Below, piece by piece: positions 34,231 to 42,227 of a stretch of 64,000 nt of DNA; the first letter of the stretch is position 1; each line of letters begins with the position of its first letter. The position numbers and the translations under genes are program-made. This stretch comes from Arthrobacter sp. Y81 (GTDB taxonomy: Bacteria > Actinomycetota > Actinomycetes > Actinomycetales > Micrococcaceae). Below the pieces are notes generated by a model. That model was not told the DNA's origin. It ran no database searches and saw only the letters and a list, made by a program, of their open reading frames with translations. The stretch lies in NCBI RefSeq assembly GCF_002929335.1, contig NZ_PJIL01000007.1, positions 62,001 to 126,000 of the forward strand, written 5' to 3'.

Positions 34231-34794
34231 ATGGCCGGCACTGAACCCAGACAGCATCCAGGACTGCCCAAGTACTGGTACGGGTACGGAGGGTGGAGCA
34301 AAGAAGTTGTCATCCACGCTTACACTCGTGAGGAGTGGGGCTTGGGAGGCCACAGTGCCACCGAATCCGCCAACACGGCCAACAGCTTTGTCGGCCAGAG
34401 CATCGTTGCCCTGCTGATGACGGTCCCCGCTATCCTGGCCCCGCTCGGGATACTCTTCGGAATCATCGCCCTGTTCATGTCCTTTCCCGATCCGGGGGAC
34501 ATGGGTATGGGCTTGATCATCATGCTGGGCTCCGCGGCATGCACCGTCCTGTTCACTGGCGGCTGGCTCCTGAGCGTCCGTTCCCTTCGCGATGAACTCC
34601 GTGCCCGCAAGCTCCGCAAGCCCAAGGGGCTGCCAAAGCCGATGTACGCCGTCACCGACGATCAGGCACGCAAATGGTTCGAGGAGCACCCCGGAACCTT
34701 GGAGATCACCCGGGAGAACTTCCCTCATAGCACCCGCCCCTTTCCCGGAGAGCCGGGATATTTCGAACCCAAGAGGACCGACCATGGTTTATGA
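34231..34794 (+). CDS. Small two-helix membrane protein (paralogue 1)
   Basis: 187 residues, unknown. A soluble Trp/Tyr/Gly-rich start (WYGYGGWSKEV) precedes two membrane helices (about 58-85 and 90-113) and a basic cytoplasmic segment, LRARKLRKPKGLPKP, then an acidic end. The downstream gene repeats this layout and the LRK..G.PKP motif. The ATG is 18 bases from AGGAG, so the start is uncertain. Its last 11 bases overlap the next gene. Confidence 0.6.
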   Translation: MAGTEPRQHPGLPKYWYGYGGWSKEVVIHAYTREEWGLGGHSATESANTANSFVGQSIVALLMTVPAILAPLGILFGIIALFMSFPDPGDMGMGLIIMLGSAACTVLFTGGWLLSVRSLRDELRARKLRKPKGLPKPMYAVTDDQARKWFEEHPGTLEITRENFPHSTRPFPGEPGYFEPKRTDHGL

Positions 34795-35251
34795 CCGTGA
34801 GCGTGAGCGCCGCAACGATGCCGTGTACGCCGAACACAAGAGGGCTGTAGCGGCCGGTGAGAAGCGAGTTCTCCGCAGGACCAGCACCGGCGAGCTGCAC
34901 AGCTACCCAGGTGATGAGATCGGCTTCACGCCCGGCCGCGGCCAGGCCCAGGTCAGCACCTGGTGGGGCATGGGAATACTCATGGTCTTTTCAGCATGCA
35001 TGTTCATCGCCATGTGTTGGCTGTTCCAGCGCCCCCTGTGGGAAGGTGCGGCACCCGAGTGGGGCGCGTTGTGGCCGATTGGGCTCTCAGGGTTCTTCAC
35101 TCCCTATGCGTTCATACTGGCCCGTGACGAGTACCGTGCCACCCAGCTCCGCAAGCGCCGCGGATCCCCAAAACCCGGCACCGGCAGCGTCGACATTGAT
35201 CTCCTGGATCTGGGTCAGGAACATCCCGACCAGCCCGACAGGTCCCGATAG
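34784..35251 (+). CDS. Small two-helix membrane protein (paralogue 2)
   Basis: 155 residues, unknown. A charged N-terminus (YDRERERRNDAVYAEHKRA) precedes two membrane helices (about 60-82 and 93-113), then RDEYRATQLRKRRGSPKPG, matching paralogue 1. GAGGA lies 7 bases before the ATG, and the gene overlaps its partner by 11 bases, so the two are co-translated. Possibly a small membrane complex; nothing supports a specific role. Confidence 0.65.
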   Translation: MVYDRERERRNDAVYAEHKRAVAAGEKRVLRRTSTGELHSYPGDEIGFTPGRGQAQVSTWWGMGILMVFSACMFIAMCWLFQRPLWEGAAPEWGALWPIGLSGFFTPYAFILARDEYRATQLRKRRGSPKPGTGSVDIDLLDLGQEHPDQPDRSR

Positions 35252-35262
35252 GATTCGTTCCG

Positions 35263-35482
35263 ATGTTCAACCAAGATAAGCAGTTCCGCAGGCCTGACGG
35301 CACCCTGTATGACCTGGCATTGTCTGCCCGATCGCCGCCTTGGCGCTTCTGTTCGTCCTGAACACCGTTGGCAGCGCCGGCGCCGGCGCAGCCGGCCACC
35401 GCGGCACCAAGGGGAGAGGCAGTCCCAGCGAGGACGGGTCTTCAAGTACGGCACCAATCACTCTAAGTATCAGGAGTGGTAA
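35263..35482 (+). pseudogene. Frameshifted remnant of a small membrane protein gene
   Basis: A plausible start (MFNQDKQFRRPDGTLYDLA), a hydrophobic helix (IAALALLFVLNTVGSAG) and a plausible end (VFKYGTNHSKYQEW) follow one another in three different frames within 220 bases. This is what a gene of about 73 codons with two indels would look like, just behind the paralogous pair. Interpretation is moderate: no homologue was checked. Confidence 0.4.
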
Positions 35483-35538
35483 CGCGGTATAAATCCGGGC
35501 GAGCCGCCGGCACGCCCCCTAATGAAAGAGGACCATCC

Positions 35539-35844
35539 GTGATCACAGTGCACCTTCGATATGAGATCGATGCAAGCAAGCTCGCTGACTTTGAAGAATA
35601 TGGACGGCGGTGGATCCGCCTCGTCAACAGGCTGGGCGGAGAGCATCACGGCTACTTCCTTCCGAGCGAAGGTGACAGCGACGAGGCCTTCGCCCTGTTC
35701 ACCTTCCCGTCGCTCGCCGACTACGAGAAGTACCGATCGGCGGCGGCTGTGGATCCCGAGTGCATCGAGGCCTACCGATTCGCGACGGAAACAAACTGCA
35801 TCCGACGGTACGAGCGAAGGTTCCTCTCACCCATGTTCGAATAA
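35539..35844 (+). CDS. NIPSNAP-family protein
   Basis: 101 residues, ferredoxin-like alpha/beta-barrel fold. HLRYEIDASKLADFEEYGRRW at the start, then GGEHHGYFLPSEGDSDEAFALFTFPSLADYEKYRSA, are typical NIPSNAP blocks. GAGGA lies 7 bases before the GTG start. Function of bacterial members is unknown. Confidence 0.88.
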   Translation: MITVHLRYEIDASKLADFEEYGRRWIRLVNRLGGEHHGYFLPSEGDSDEAFALFTFPSLADYEKYRSAAAVDPECIEAYRFATETNCIRRYERRFLSPMFE

Positions 35845-35847
35845 CTT

Positions 35848-35955
35848 CTAGTGGTGATGGGACCTGGCGCGGATGATCCCGGCAGAAAGCCCCGCAGCGG
35901 CTATCAGGGATCCAAGCATGATGGCTACGCCTGAGAAGTAGTCAGTGATCGTCAT
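35848..35955 (-). CDS. 35-residue membrane peptide
   Basis: The short ORF encodes one hydrophobic helix (about residues 9-28) ending in a basic RARSHHH tail. GGAAGG lies about 8 bases before the ATG, and a 9-bp inverted repeat encloses that ribosome site. Its composition and signals support a real small membrane protein. Convergent with the NIPSNAP gene. Confidence 0.5.
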   Translation of the reverse strand: MTITDYFSGVAIMLGSLIAAAGLSAGIIRARSHHH

Positions 35956-35957
35956 TT

Positions 35958-35986
35958 CGGTACACCTTCCATCTAGTGGTGTACCG
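35958..35986 (-). promoter_or_regulatory. Inverted repeat enclosing the ribosome site of the small ORF
   Basis: CGGTACACC (35958-35966) and GGTGTACCG (35978-35986) are perfect 9-base arms with an 11-base loop. In RNA the hairpin would place GGAA in the loop and occlude the start region; in DNA it could be an operator. Confidence 0.45.
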
Positions 35987-36145
35987 AAGCTACCCACGCA
36001 AACCCTGCGCCGACGCAGGATCGCCGAAAGATTTGCTCACAATTAGGACACGGACCAGGCGCTGCCCCCGGTCCCTTGTGCTGATGTCTCCCGGCGGACA
36101 CCATGTAGGGACACCTTTCAACGGCGCCAAGGAGTGGTCTCACCG

Positions 36146-36742
36146 ATGCGAATGCTGATCATGGGCCCTCCGGGGTGCGGCAAGGGCACCCAGGCCGAAC
36201 GATTGTCCCAGCACCTCGGCGTCAACGGGGTGTCCACCGGGGACGTCTTCCGTGAGCACGTGAAGAACCTGACGCCGTTGGGCCGTGACGTCGTGGCGCA
36301 TCTGGACGCCGGCGACTTCGTTCCCGACAGCCTGACCAACCGCATGGTGCGGGACCGCCTGAACGAGGATGACGTCCGGGGCGGGTTCCTCCTGGACGGG
36401 TATCCACGCAATGCGGCGCAGCAGGCCGAGCTTGACACGATCCTTGCCGCCAACGGGCAGGCCCTGGACGTTGCACTCCAATTGACGGCCGACGATACCG
36501 AGTTGGTCCGCCGGGTGCTCCGCCGCGCCACCCTGACCGGGCGCAGCGACGATACCGAGGACGTGATCCGGCACCGCCTGGAGCTCTACTACCGCGAAAC
36601 CGAGCCGGTGGCCTCGGCGTACTCACAGCGCGGGATCCTGCTGAGCGTCGACGGCATGGGCACGGAAGATGAGGTCTTCGGCCAGCTGCTCGCAGCACTC
36701 CGGGAGTCCTTCCCCTCGGCTGTGCCCGATTCAGCCCCTTAG
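36146..36742 (+). CDS. Adenylate kinase family protein (probable paralogue)
   Basis: 198 residues, short-form adenylate kinase. P-loop GPPGCGKGTQAERL, AMP-binding STGDVFREHVK, GGFLLDGYPRNAAQQAEL and the short LID with DDTEDVIRHRLELYYRETEPV are present. It should convert ATP + AMP to 2 ADP. The housekeeping adk normally sits in the ribosomal-protein (secY) operon, so this isolated gene is probably a second copy. ATG 36146 lies 11 bases after AAGGAG. It overlaps the convergent amidase by 4 bases. Confidence 0.9.
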   Translation: MRMLIMGPPGCGKGTQAERLSQHLGVNGVSTGDVFREHVKNLTPLGRDVVAHLDAGDFVPDSLTNRMVRDRLNEDDVRGGFLLDGYPRNAAQQAELDTILAANGQALDVALQLTADDTELVRRVLRRATLTGRSDDTEDVIRHRLELYYRETEPVASAYSQRGILLSVDGMGTEDEVFGQLLAALRESFPSAVPDSAP

Positions 36743-38199
36743 GCCATCGCCAGGATCCCCGGCCGCCGTGCAGCCCAGGGCCGGACCGCTTCCACGGCCG
36801 CGCCCACTGTGAACACCGCGGCGTCGTCGTACGGGTGCCCGACGATTTGCACGCCCGTGGGGATCCCGCAGTCCGCCATACCGCTGGGAACGGCCAGCAC
36901 CGGGCAGCGGTTGGCGATGTTGAACGGCGCCGTCATGTGGCCCTGCCAGTAGTGCTCGAGCTGTTGCCCGCCGGCGTCGATCCCGTCAAGGTACATGCCG
37001 TCGGCATCCAGTGCGGCGACGGCGGACGCGGGGCAGACCAGGGCGTCGAAACCGGCCATGGCGGCAGCCAGCTCGGCCTGCAGGCGGGTCTCGGCCCGGA
37101 TGCCGTCAACAAAGCGGTTCCCCTCGGCTGCCCGCCTGGCATCCGCCATGAAGCGGCGTGTGTAGGGGGCCAGGAGTTCGGTTGAGCCCTCGGTCTCGTC
37201 CTCCATGGCCGGGCCCAACAAGTACCCGAAGTGTGTGAACATCGTGCGGCTGATGGACTCCGTGGTCCACGGGAGTTCGATCTCCTCGACCACGGCCCCG
37301 GCGTCCTGCAAAGCCGCAGCGACCGCGCGGGTGTTGGCCTCGACGTCGGGCGCTACGGGGTAGTTCCCAAGGCGGATGCACAGGGCGATCCTCATCCCTG
37401 CGACTGATGCCGCCGCGACGGAAGAACCGCCGTCGTGCGTCTCCAGTCCGGGAACCCCAATCCCGGGCGCGTCCGCGAGCGAGGTGTGGTCCCCCCGGTG
37501 CCGTCCGGCCATGACATTGGCCAGCAGGACGGTGTCCGCCACGGTCCGGGCCATGGGTCCGTCGCCGCGGTAATGGTCGGCGGAGAGCGGCGCCACGCCG
37601 GGGATCCTCCCGTACGGTGCCTTGTAGCCCACAGTTCCCGTGAACGACGCCGGCAGCCGGGTGGAGCCGGCGATGTCCGAGGCCGTAGCCAGCGGAGCCA
37701 GCCCGGCGGCCAGAGCGGCCCCGGAACCGCCCGAGGATCCTCCGGGCGAGAACTGCAGGTTCCATGGGTTCCGCGTGACTCCCCACAGCGGACTGTGCGT
37801 GACAGTCGCGCAGCTGTACTCGGGAGTGGTGGTGCGGGCGTGGATGATGCCGCCCGCACGCCGGATACGGCCGATGACCGGGTGGTCCTCCGCCGCCAAC
37901 TCCTCCTTCCGGGCCACAAGTCCCTGCGAGAGCGTCCGGCCCTTGAGTCCGTGCTTTTCCTTGGCGGCCACCGGCAGGCCCAGCAACGGGGTGATGTCCC
38001 TGCCGCGGGCGTATTTGGCGGCGGCCTTCCGGGCTGCGGGCCGTGCTTCCTCGAAGAGCGTTTCCGTCAGGGCGTTGACTTCCACGTTGACGGCCTCCGT
38101 CCGCGCAATCACGGCCTCCATCAGCTCCACCGGGGAAAGCTCCCGGGTGCGGAAAAGCCGCAGTGCCGTGGCGGCGTCGAGGTAGTGCAGCTCCGTCAT
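36739..38199 (-). CDS. Amidase-signature hydrolase
   Basis: 486 residues. The Ser-Ser-Lys triad frame is visible: Lys in GLPVAAKEKHGLKG, the Gly/Ser-rich GGSSGGSGAALAAGLAP, and Ser in DIAGSTRLPASFTG. AS-family enzymes hydrolyse amides, ureides or nitrile-derived substrates. The ATG overlaps the stop of the M20 gene (ATGA), so it is the third gene of transporter, carbamoylase, amidase. A role in amide or ureide catabolism follows from context; the substrate is not determined. Confidence 0.93.
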   Translation of the reverse strand: MTELHYLDAATALRLFRTRELSPVELMEAVIARTEAVNVEVNALTETLFEEARPAARKAAAKYARGRDITPLLGLPVAAKEKHGLKGRTLSQGLVARKEELAAEDHPVIGRIRRAGGIIHARTTTPEYSCATVTHSPLWGVTRNPWNLQFSPGGSSGGSGAALAAGLAPLATASDIAGSTRLPASFTGTVGYKAPYGRIPGVAPLSADHYRGDGPMARTVADTVLLANVMAGRHRGDHTSLADAPGIGVPGLETHDGGSSVAAASVAGMRIALCIRLGNYPVAPDVEANTRAVAAALQDAGAVVEEIELPWTTESISRTMFTHFGYLLGPAMEDETEGSTELLAPYTRRFMADARRAAEGNRFVDGIRAETRLQAELAAAMAGFDALVCPASAVAALDADGMYLDGIDAGGQQLEHYWQGHMTAPFNIANRCPVLAVPSGMADCGIPTGVQIVGHPYDDAAVFTVGAAVEAVRPWAARRPGILAMA

Positions 38200-39428
38200 G
38201 CGAGCGCCCCGCCGACGAGCTCGCGGGCCACACCGGTCAGCATGTCCACTCCTGCCACCATGTCGGCGTCGGTGGTGAATTCACGTTCGCAGTGCGAGAC
38301 GCCGTCCACGCTGGGAATGAACAGCATGACGGACGGCGCCACCGTGTTCATTGCCACGGAGTCGTGGCCGGCCATGGTCCGGATCCGCCGGGCGGAGAGT
38401 CCCAGGTTGGCCGCGACCTTGTCGGCCAGTTCCAGGCCGGCCTCGGGAAAGCGGCGGATGGGCCGGATGTCGAAGTCCTTCACGTTGACCTTGATGTCGT
38501 GTTCGCGGGCCAACACGTCAATCTTCTCCAGCAGCGTGGCCCGGGCGGCCTTGACGATCTCCGGATCACCCGAGCGAAGGTCCGCCACAAGGTGCACCCT
38601 GCGGGCCACCACGATCGGGGAGTTCGGTTCCAGGGTCAGCTGGCCCACGGAGGAAACCAGCGCCTCGTCCCCGAAGTCGCCGGTGACGTCGTGCACCATC
38701 AGGATGATCTTCGACGCCGCCACCAGGGCGTCATGCCGGTCCGCCATGGCGGTGGCGCCCGTGTGGGACTGCTCCCCCAGCACCTCGATGTCCAGCTTCT
38801 GCGTGTACCAGCTGCTGTCCACCAGGCCGATGTCGATGCCTTCCCGCTCGAGGATCCGGCCCTGCTCAATGTGGATTTCCGCGTAGCCCGCGACGTCCGG
38901 GCCCTCGGCGGCACCCAGGTATCCGATGCCGTCCAGGGCTTCTCGGACGGTGACGCCCTGCAGGTCCCGGACATCGAGCATCCGCTCCCGCTCCAGCAAG
39001 CCGGCGAAGACCGAACTTCCCATGATGCTCGGCGCGAACCGTCCGCCCTCCTCGTTGAACCAGTTCACCACCGCAAGGTTGAAGCGGGGCACTGCTCCGC
39101 CCTCCGCAACCTCGGCAGCCAGCCGGCGTGCCGCGTGCAGGGCGGCGATCACGCCGTAGGCGCCGTCGAAGCGGCCGCCCAGCGGCTGGCTGTCCAGGTG
39201 CGATCCGATCAGCACGTACGGTGCACCGGGAGTCCACTCCAGCAGCCCGAACATGTTGCCGATGCCGTCCACCCGGAGTTCCCAGCCGGCGTCGTGCACC
39301 CAGGCGGCGAACCAGTCGCGCGTCTGCGCGTCCTCGGCGGTGGCCGCCTGGCGGTCAACGCCGTTGTGGGGTGTGGCGCCGATGGTGGCCACGTGGTGGA
39401 AGTCGGAGAGGAAAGCTGCTGAATTCAT
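38196..39428 (-). CDS. M20-family carbamoylase / allantoate-amidohydrolase-like enzyme
   Basis: 410 residues of the hydantoinase/carbamoylase M20 subfamily. Bimetal ligands are in place: His/Asp in GSHLDSQPLGGRFDG, Glu in WFNEEGGRFAPS, His in AEIHIEQGRILE and the terminal HCEREFT. HTGATAMADRHDAL is the dimer-domain motif. Likely substrates are N-carbamoyl amino acids, ureidopropionate or allantoate. AAAGGA lies 6 bases before the ATG. With the aminotransferase and MmsA nearby, N-carbamoyl-beta-alanine is attractive but unproven. Confidence 0.93.
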   Translation of the reverse strand: MNSAAFLSDFHHVATIGATPHNGVDRQAATAEDAQTRDWFAAWVHDAGWELRVDGIGNMFGLLEWTPGAPYVLIGSHLDSQPLGGRFDGAYGVIAALHAARRLAAEVAEGGAVPRFNLAVVNWFNEEGGRFAPSIMGSSVFAGLLERERMLDVRDLQGVTVREALDGIGYLGAAEGPDVAGYAEIHIEQGRILEREGIDIGLVDSSWYTQKLDIEVLGEQSHTGATAMADRHDALVAASKIILMVHDVTGDFGDEALVSSVGQLTLEPNSPIVVARRVHLVADLRSGDPEIVKAARATLLEKIDVLAREHDIKVNVKDFDIRPIRRFPEAGLELADKVAANLGLSARRIRTMAGHDSVAMNTVAPSVMLFIPSVDGVSHCEREFTTDADMVAGVDMLTGVARELVGGALA

Positions 39429-39472
39429 GGGAAGTCCTTTGTGTATTGCTGTGAAGAGGGCGGGTGGCGGGC

Positions 39473-40879
39473 TTAGCCCATGCGTCCGCGGGTCTCGGGC
39501 ACCTTGGTGAACAGCACCAGGAGGAGTACGACGGCGGCAGCGGCCGCCATGTAGAAGCCCGGCGCGTGCGGCACTCCGGTTCCTCCTACGAGGGCGGTGC
39601 CGATGAACGGGGCGGTGCCGCCGAAGAGGGCGTAGGCGCCGTTGTAGCTGATGGCCGCTGAGGTGAAGCGGGTGCGTGTGGTGAAGATCTCGACGAAGAA
39701 GGTGTAGCAGCCGCCGCCGTAGATGCAGAGCGCCACCACGAAGAGGGACTGTCCCAGCAGTGCCAGCGGCAGGCTGCCGCTGGTGACCAGCATGAAGCTC
39801 GGCACGGACAGCACAGCGAGGGCGAGGGAACCGGCGATGAGCATCGGCTTGCGGCCGAAGCGGTCCCCGAGGCGGCCGCCGATCGGCAGGAGGATGGCGT
39901 AAAGGGCCAATGCTGCGGCGTTCACCATCAGCGACTGTTCGCGGCTGAGGTGGCCGGTGGTCTGCACGTAGGAAACGAAGTAGGCCGAGAGGAAGTAGAA
40001 GCCCATGGCTGTCAGGCCCATCACGAAGATGACCTGCACCATGCGGAGGCGGTTCTCGCGGAAGGCCTCGCGGACGGGGCTGAATTCCTTGGTCCGGGCT
40101 GCCTTGGCCTCGTTGAACGCGTCGCTTTCCACCGTGCGGCTGCGGATCCACACCCCGAACAGGGCAAGCGGCAGGGCGAGCAGGAACGGCAGGCGCCAGC
40201 CCCAGGCCATAAAGGCTTCGTTGGGCATCGACTGGCTGAGGACCAGGATCATGGTGCCCGCAACCACGGAGGGCAGGGCAGTGGCGGCGATGGTGATGTT
40301 GAGCCAGAAGCCGCGCTTGTTGACCGGGGCGTGCTCGAAGACGAACGACGGAGCACCCACGGATTCACCGCCGGCCGAGAAGCCCTGGATGAGGCGGCAG
40401 AGCACCAGGAGTGCAGGGGCCCAGGCGCCGATCTGGCCGTAGGTGGGCAGGAGCCCCATCAGGGCGGTCGCACCGCCGATGGCAACCAGGGTGATGGTCA
40501 GGACGCGCCGCCTGCCGATCCTGTCGCCGAGCGCCCCGAAGAACAGGCCGCCGATGGGTCGGACCACGAAGGCGACGCCAAACGTGGCGAAGGTGGCCAG
40601 CAAGGCAGCGACGGGGTTGCTGCCGGGGAAGAACAGTTGCGAGAAGATCACGGCAGTGAGGCCGTAGAGGGTGAAGTCGTAGAACTCGATGAACTGGCCG
40701 ATGCTTCCACCCAGCAGGACGCGCTTCTGCATCTTGGTGGTGCCCGACTGGCCGGCTGCGGGGCGGGCGGTGTCCTTCTCGAGGGTCGCAGCGCCTGAGC
40801 CGGCGGGGTTCATGGAGGATGTGTTGCGGCCGGACTCCGCGGCCGGCTGCGGCTGGTTCTTGATGTCGTTGATGGTCAT
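39473..40879 (-). CDS. MHS-family MFS metabolite:H+ symporter
   Basis: 468 residues, twelve membrane helices after a ~50-residue polar N-terminus. Family marks include GGSIGQFIEFYDFTLYG, FGALGDRIGRRRVL (motif A), LIQGFSAGGESVGA and RFGRKPMLIAG. MHS proteins import small organic acids or ureides. First gene of the operon with the M20 carbamoylase (44 bases further) and the amidase. ATG 40879 is preferred; TAGCGT lies 7 bases upstream. A Crp-type site is about 260 bases upstream. Confidence 0.92.
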   Translation of the reverse strand: MTINDIKNQPQPAAESGRNTSSMNPAGSGAATLEKDTARPAAGQSGTTKMQKRVLLGGSIGQFIEFYDFTLYGLTAVIFSQLFFPGSNPVAALLATFATFGVAFVVRPIGGLFFGALGDRIGRRRVLTITLVAIGGATALMGLLPTYGQIGAWAPALLVLCRLIQGFSAGGESVGAPSFVFEHAPVNKRGFWLNITIAATALPSVVAGTMILVLSQSMPNEAFMAWGWRLPFLLALPLALFGVWIRSRTVESDAFNEAKAARTKEFSPVREAFRENRLRMVQVIFVMGLTAMGFYFLSAYFVSYVQTTGHLSREQSLMVNAAALALYAILLPIGGRLGDRFGRKPMLIAGSLALAVLSVPSFMLVTSGSLPLALLGQSLFVVALCIYGGGCYTFFVEIFTTRTRFTSAAISYNGAYALFGGTAPFIGTALVGGTGVPHAPGFYMAAAAAVVLLLVLFTKVPETRGRMG

Positions 40880-41250
40880 GAGAGCCACGCTAGGTTTGCC
40901 GTGTTTCCGGTACCCGATGCCGCGTTACGGGCATTTGAAGAATTTTTTACGGACGTTGCCGCGCTGTTGCCGTGATACCCCGGTCCGGACATGCGTCGGA
41001 CACATTGTGTGTGATTCGGAACCATTGAATCTCCTTTGATCAACATGGTCAGCTCGCTGGGGGTTTCGGCCCAAGCCGTGTTTGCGGGGTTTTCGCCGCT
41101 GGAGGATCCCCGGATCCACCCGGTTGCATCAACTGTGTGTGATCCTGTTCACATCTGTCCAATTGATTGTTTTTGAGGAATCGATCGATTTTGTCAATGA
41201 CAATGCGGCCGGGTTTACGGCAGGGTTGATGCCGGGTCCGGCCATGCCGG
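40880..41250. other. Regulatory intergenic region of the transporter operon
   Basis: 371 bases between the LysR stop and the transporter start; no gene. Contains a Crp/GlxR-type site (41138-41153), the palindrome TTGTC-AAT-GACAA (41191-41203) and two AT-rich patches, so it is likely a multi-input promoter region. Confidence 0.55.
41138..41153. promoter_or_regulatory. Crp/GlxR-type binding site upstream of the amide-catabolic operon
   Basis: Exact TGTGA-TCCTGT-TCACA, the second perfect TGTGA-N6-TCACA in this window (the first precedes pckG). It lies about 260 bases before the transporter start, so catabolite control of the operon is likely. Confidence 0.68.
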
Positions 41251-42168
41251 TCAGTTGCGCGACGCCCCGTAGAGGCGGAGGCAGGTCTCCTCAAACGCCA
41301 GGGCACGCCGCGTCGGCTGCACGCCCTCAGGACGGACCAGCATCACTTCGATCGGCGGCAAATTATCCGTCAGCGTCAGCGCCACCACCTTGCCGCCGGA
41401 GTAGGTCATGTCGCTGTGGAGCCGCTGGTTCAGCAATGCGTACCCGTGGCCCTTCGCCACGAATGACCGGACCGTCTCATACCCTGCGAAACGGTGCCGG
41501 ACATTGGGCACCACCCCGGCAATGACATAGAGCTGCTCGAAGTACTCCCGGCTGTGCGGCAGGTCCAGCACCACGGCGGGTTCGCCGTCGAGCTCCTTGA
41601 GTGAAATGGTCTTTTCGGGCCGTGCCGCGGCGGGATGCCCGGCATGGACCAGCACGTGCGGCGGGACTCGTTCCAGCACCTGGTACGTGAAGCCCCGACC
41701 CAGTCCGAGGCCGTACGTGAGCGCCACGTCGCACTGCCCTTCCAGCAGGGCCGTCTGGAGGCTGGCCAGGTCGGCTTCCAGGAAGGAAACCTCAACGCCC
41801 GGGTGCTGCATCTCGAATGTCTGGAGGATCGCCGGAAGCCTGAAGGGCGCCAGCGGAGCAAACACGCCCACTTTGAGCTCACCCACCAGGCTGGCCGCCA
41901 GGCCGCGGGCGGATTCGTAGAGCGAATCAGCATGCTCCAGCAACACCTTGATGTCCTGGGCAAGCTGCCGTCCGGTCGGCGTGAGGCGCAGGCCGCGCGT
42001 CCTGAGCCGCACGAACAGCTGCGTGGACAGGCTCGCTTCAAGCTGCGCCATGGCCGTGGACAGGGTGGACTGGGTCACCAGCAGCCTGTCCGCGGCCGCT
42101 GTCATGTTCTCGAGCTCCGCTACCACCGCAAAATACCGCAGCTGGGTCAGCGTAAAGGGCTTAGCCAT
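41251..42168 (-). CDS. LysR-family transcriptional regulator
   Basis: 305 residues, full-length LTTR. N-terminal winged helix: FAVVAELENMTAAADRLLVTQSTLSTAMAQLE (residues 12-45), followed by the linker helix and the effector domain starting near GELKVGVFAPLAP. It precedes the transporter-carbamoylase-amidase operon on the same strand and is the likely local regulator of it. The inducer is unknown. Confidence 0.95.
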   Translation of the reverse strand: MAKPFTLTQLRYFAVVAELENMTAAADRLLVTQSTLSTAMAQLEASLSTQLFVRLRTRGLRLTPTGRQLAQDIKVLLEHADSLYESARGLAASLVGELKVGVFAPLAPFRLPAILQTFEMQHPGVEVSFLEADLASLQTALLEGQCDVALTYGLGLGRGFTYQVLERVPPHVLVHAGHPAAARPEKTISLKELDGEPAVVLDLPHSREYFEQLYVIAGVVPNVRHRFAGYETVRSFVAKGHGYALLNQRLHSDMTYSGGKVVALTLTDNLPPIEVMLVRPEGVQPTRRALAFEETCLRLYGASRN

Positions 42169-42227
42169 CCGTCAATGTTCGCATTCTGCGGCATCTGCCG
42201 CGTTCGGGGGCGGGGGTGAGCCCTGAT

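Noticed and set aside
29715..36133. Integrative element with att sites at tRNA-Ser
   Set aside because: By eye I found no second copy of the tRNA 3' end and no integrase; I report only a possible accessory region.
41049..41306. 85-codon minus-strand open frame between LysR and the transporter
   Set aside because: Arg/Pro-rich, runs into the LysR gene, and covers the Crp-type site.
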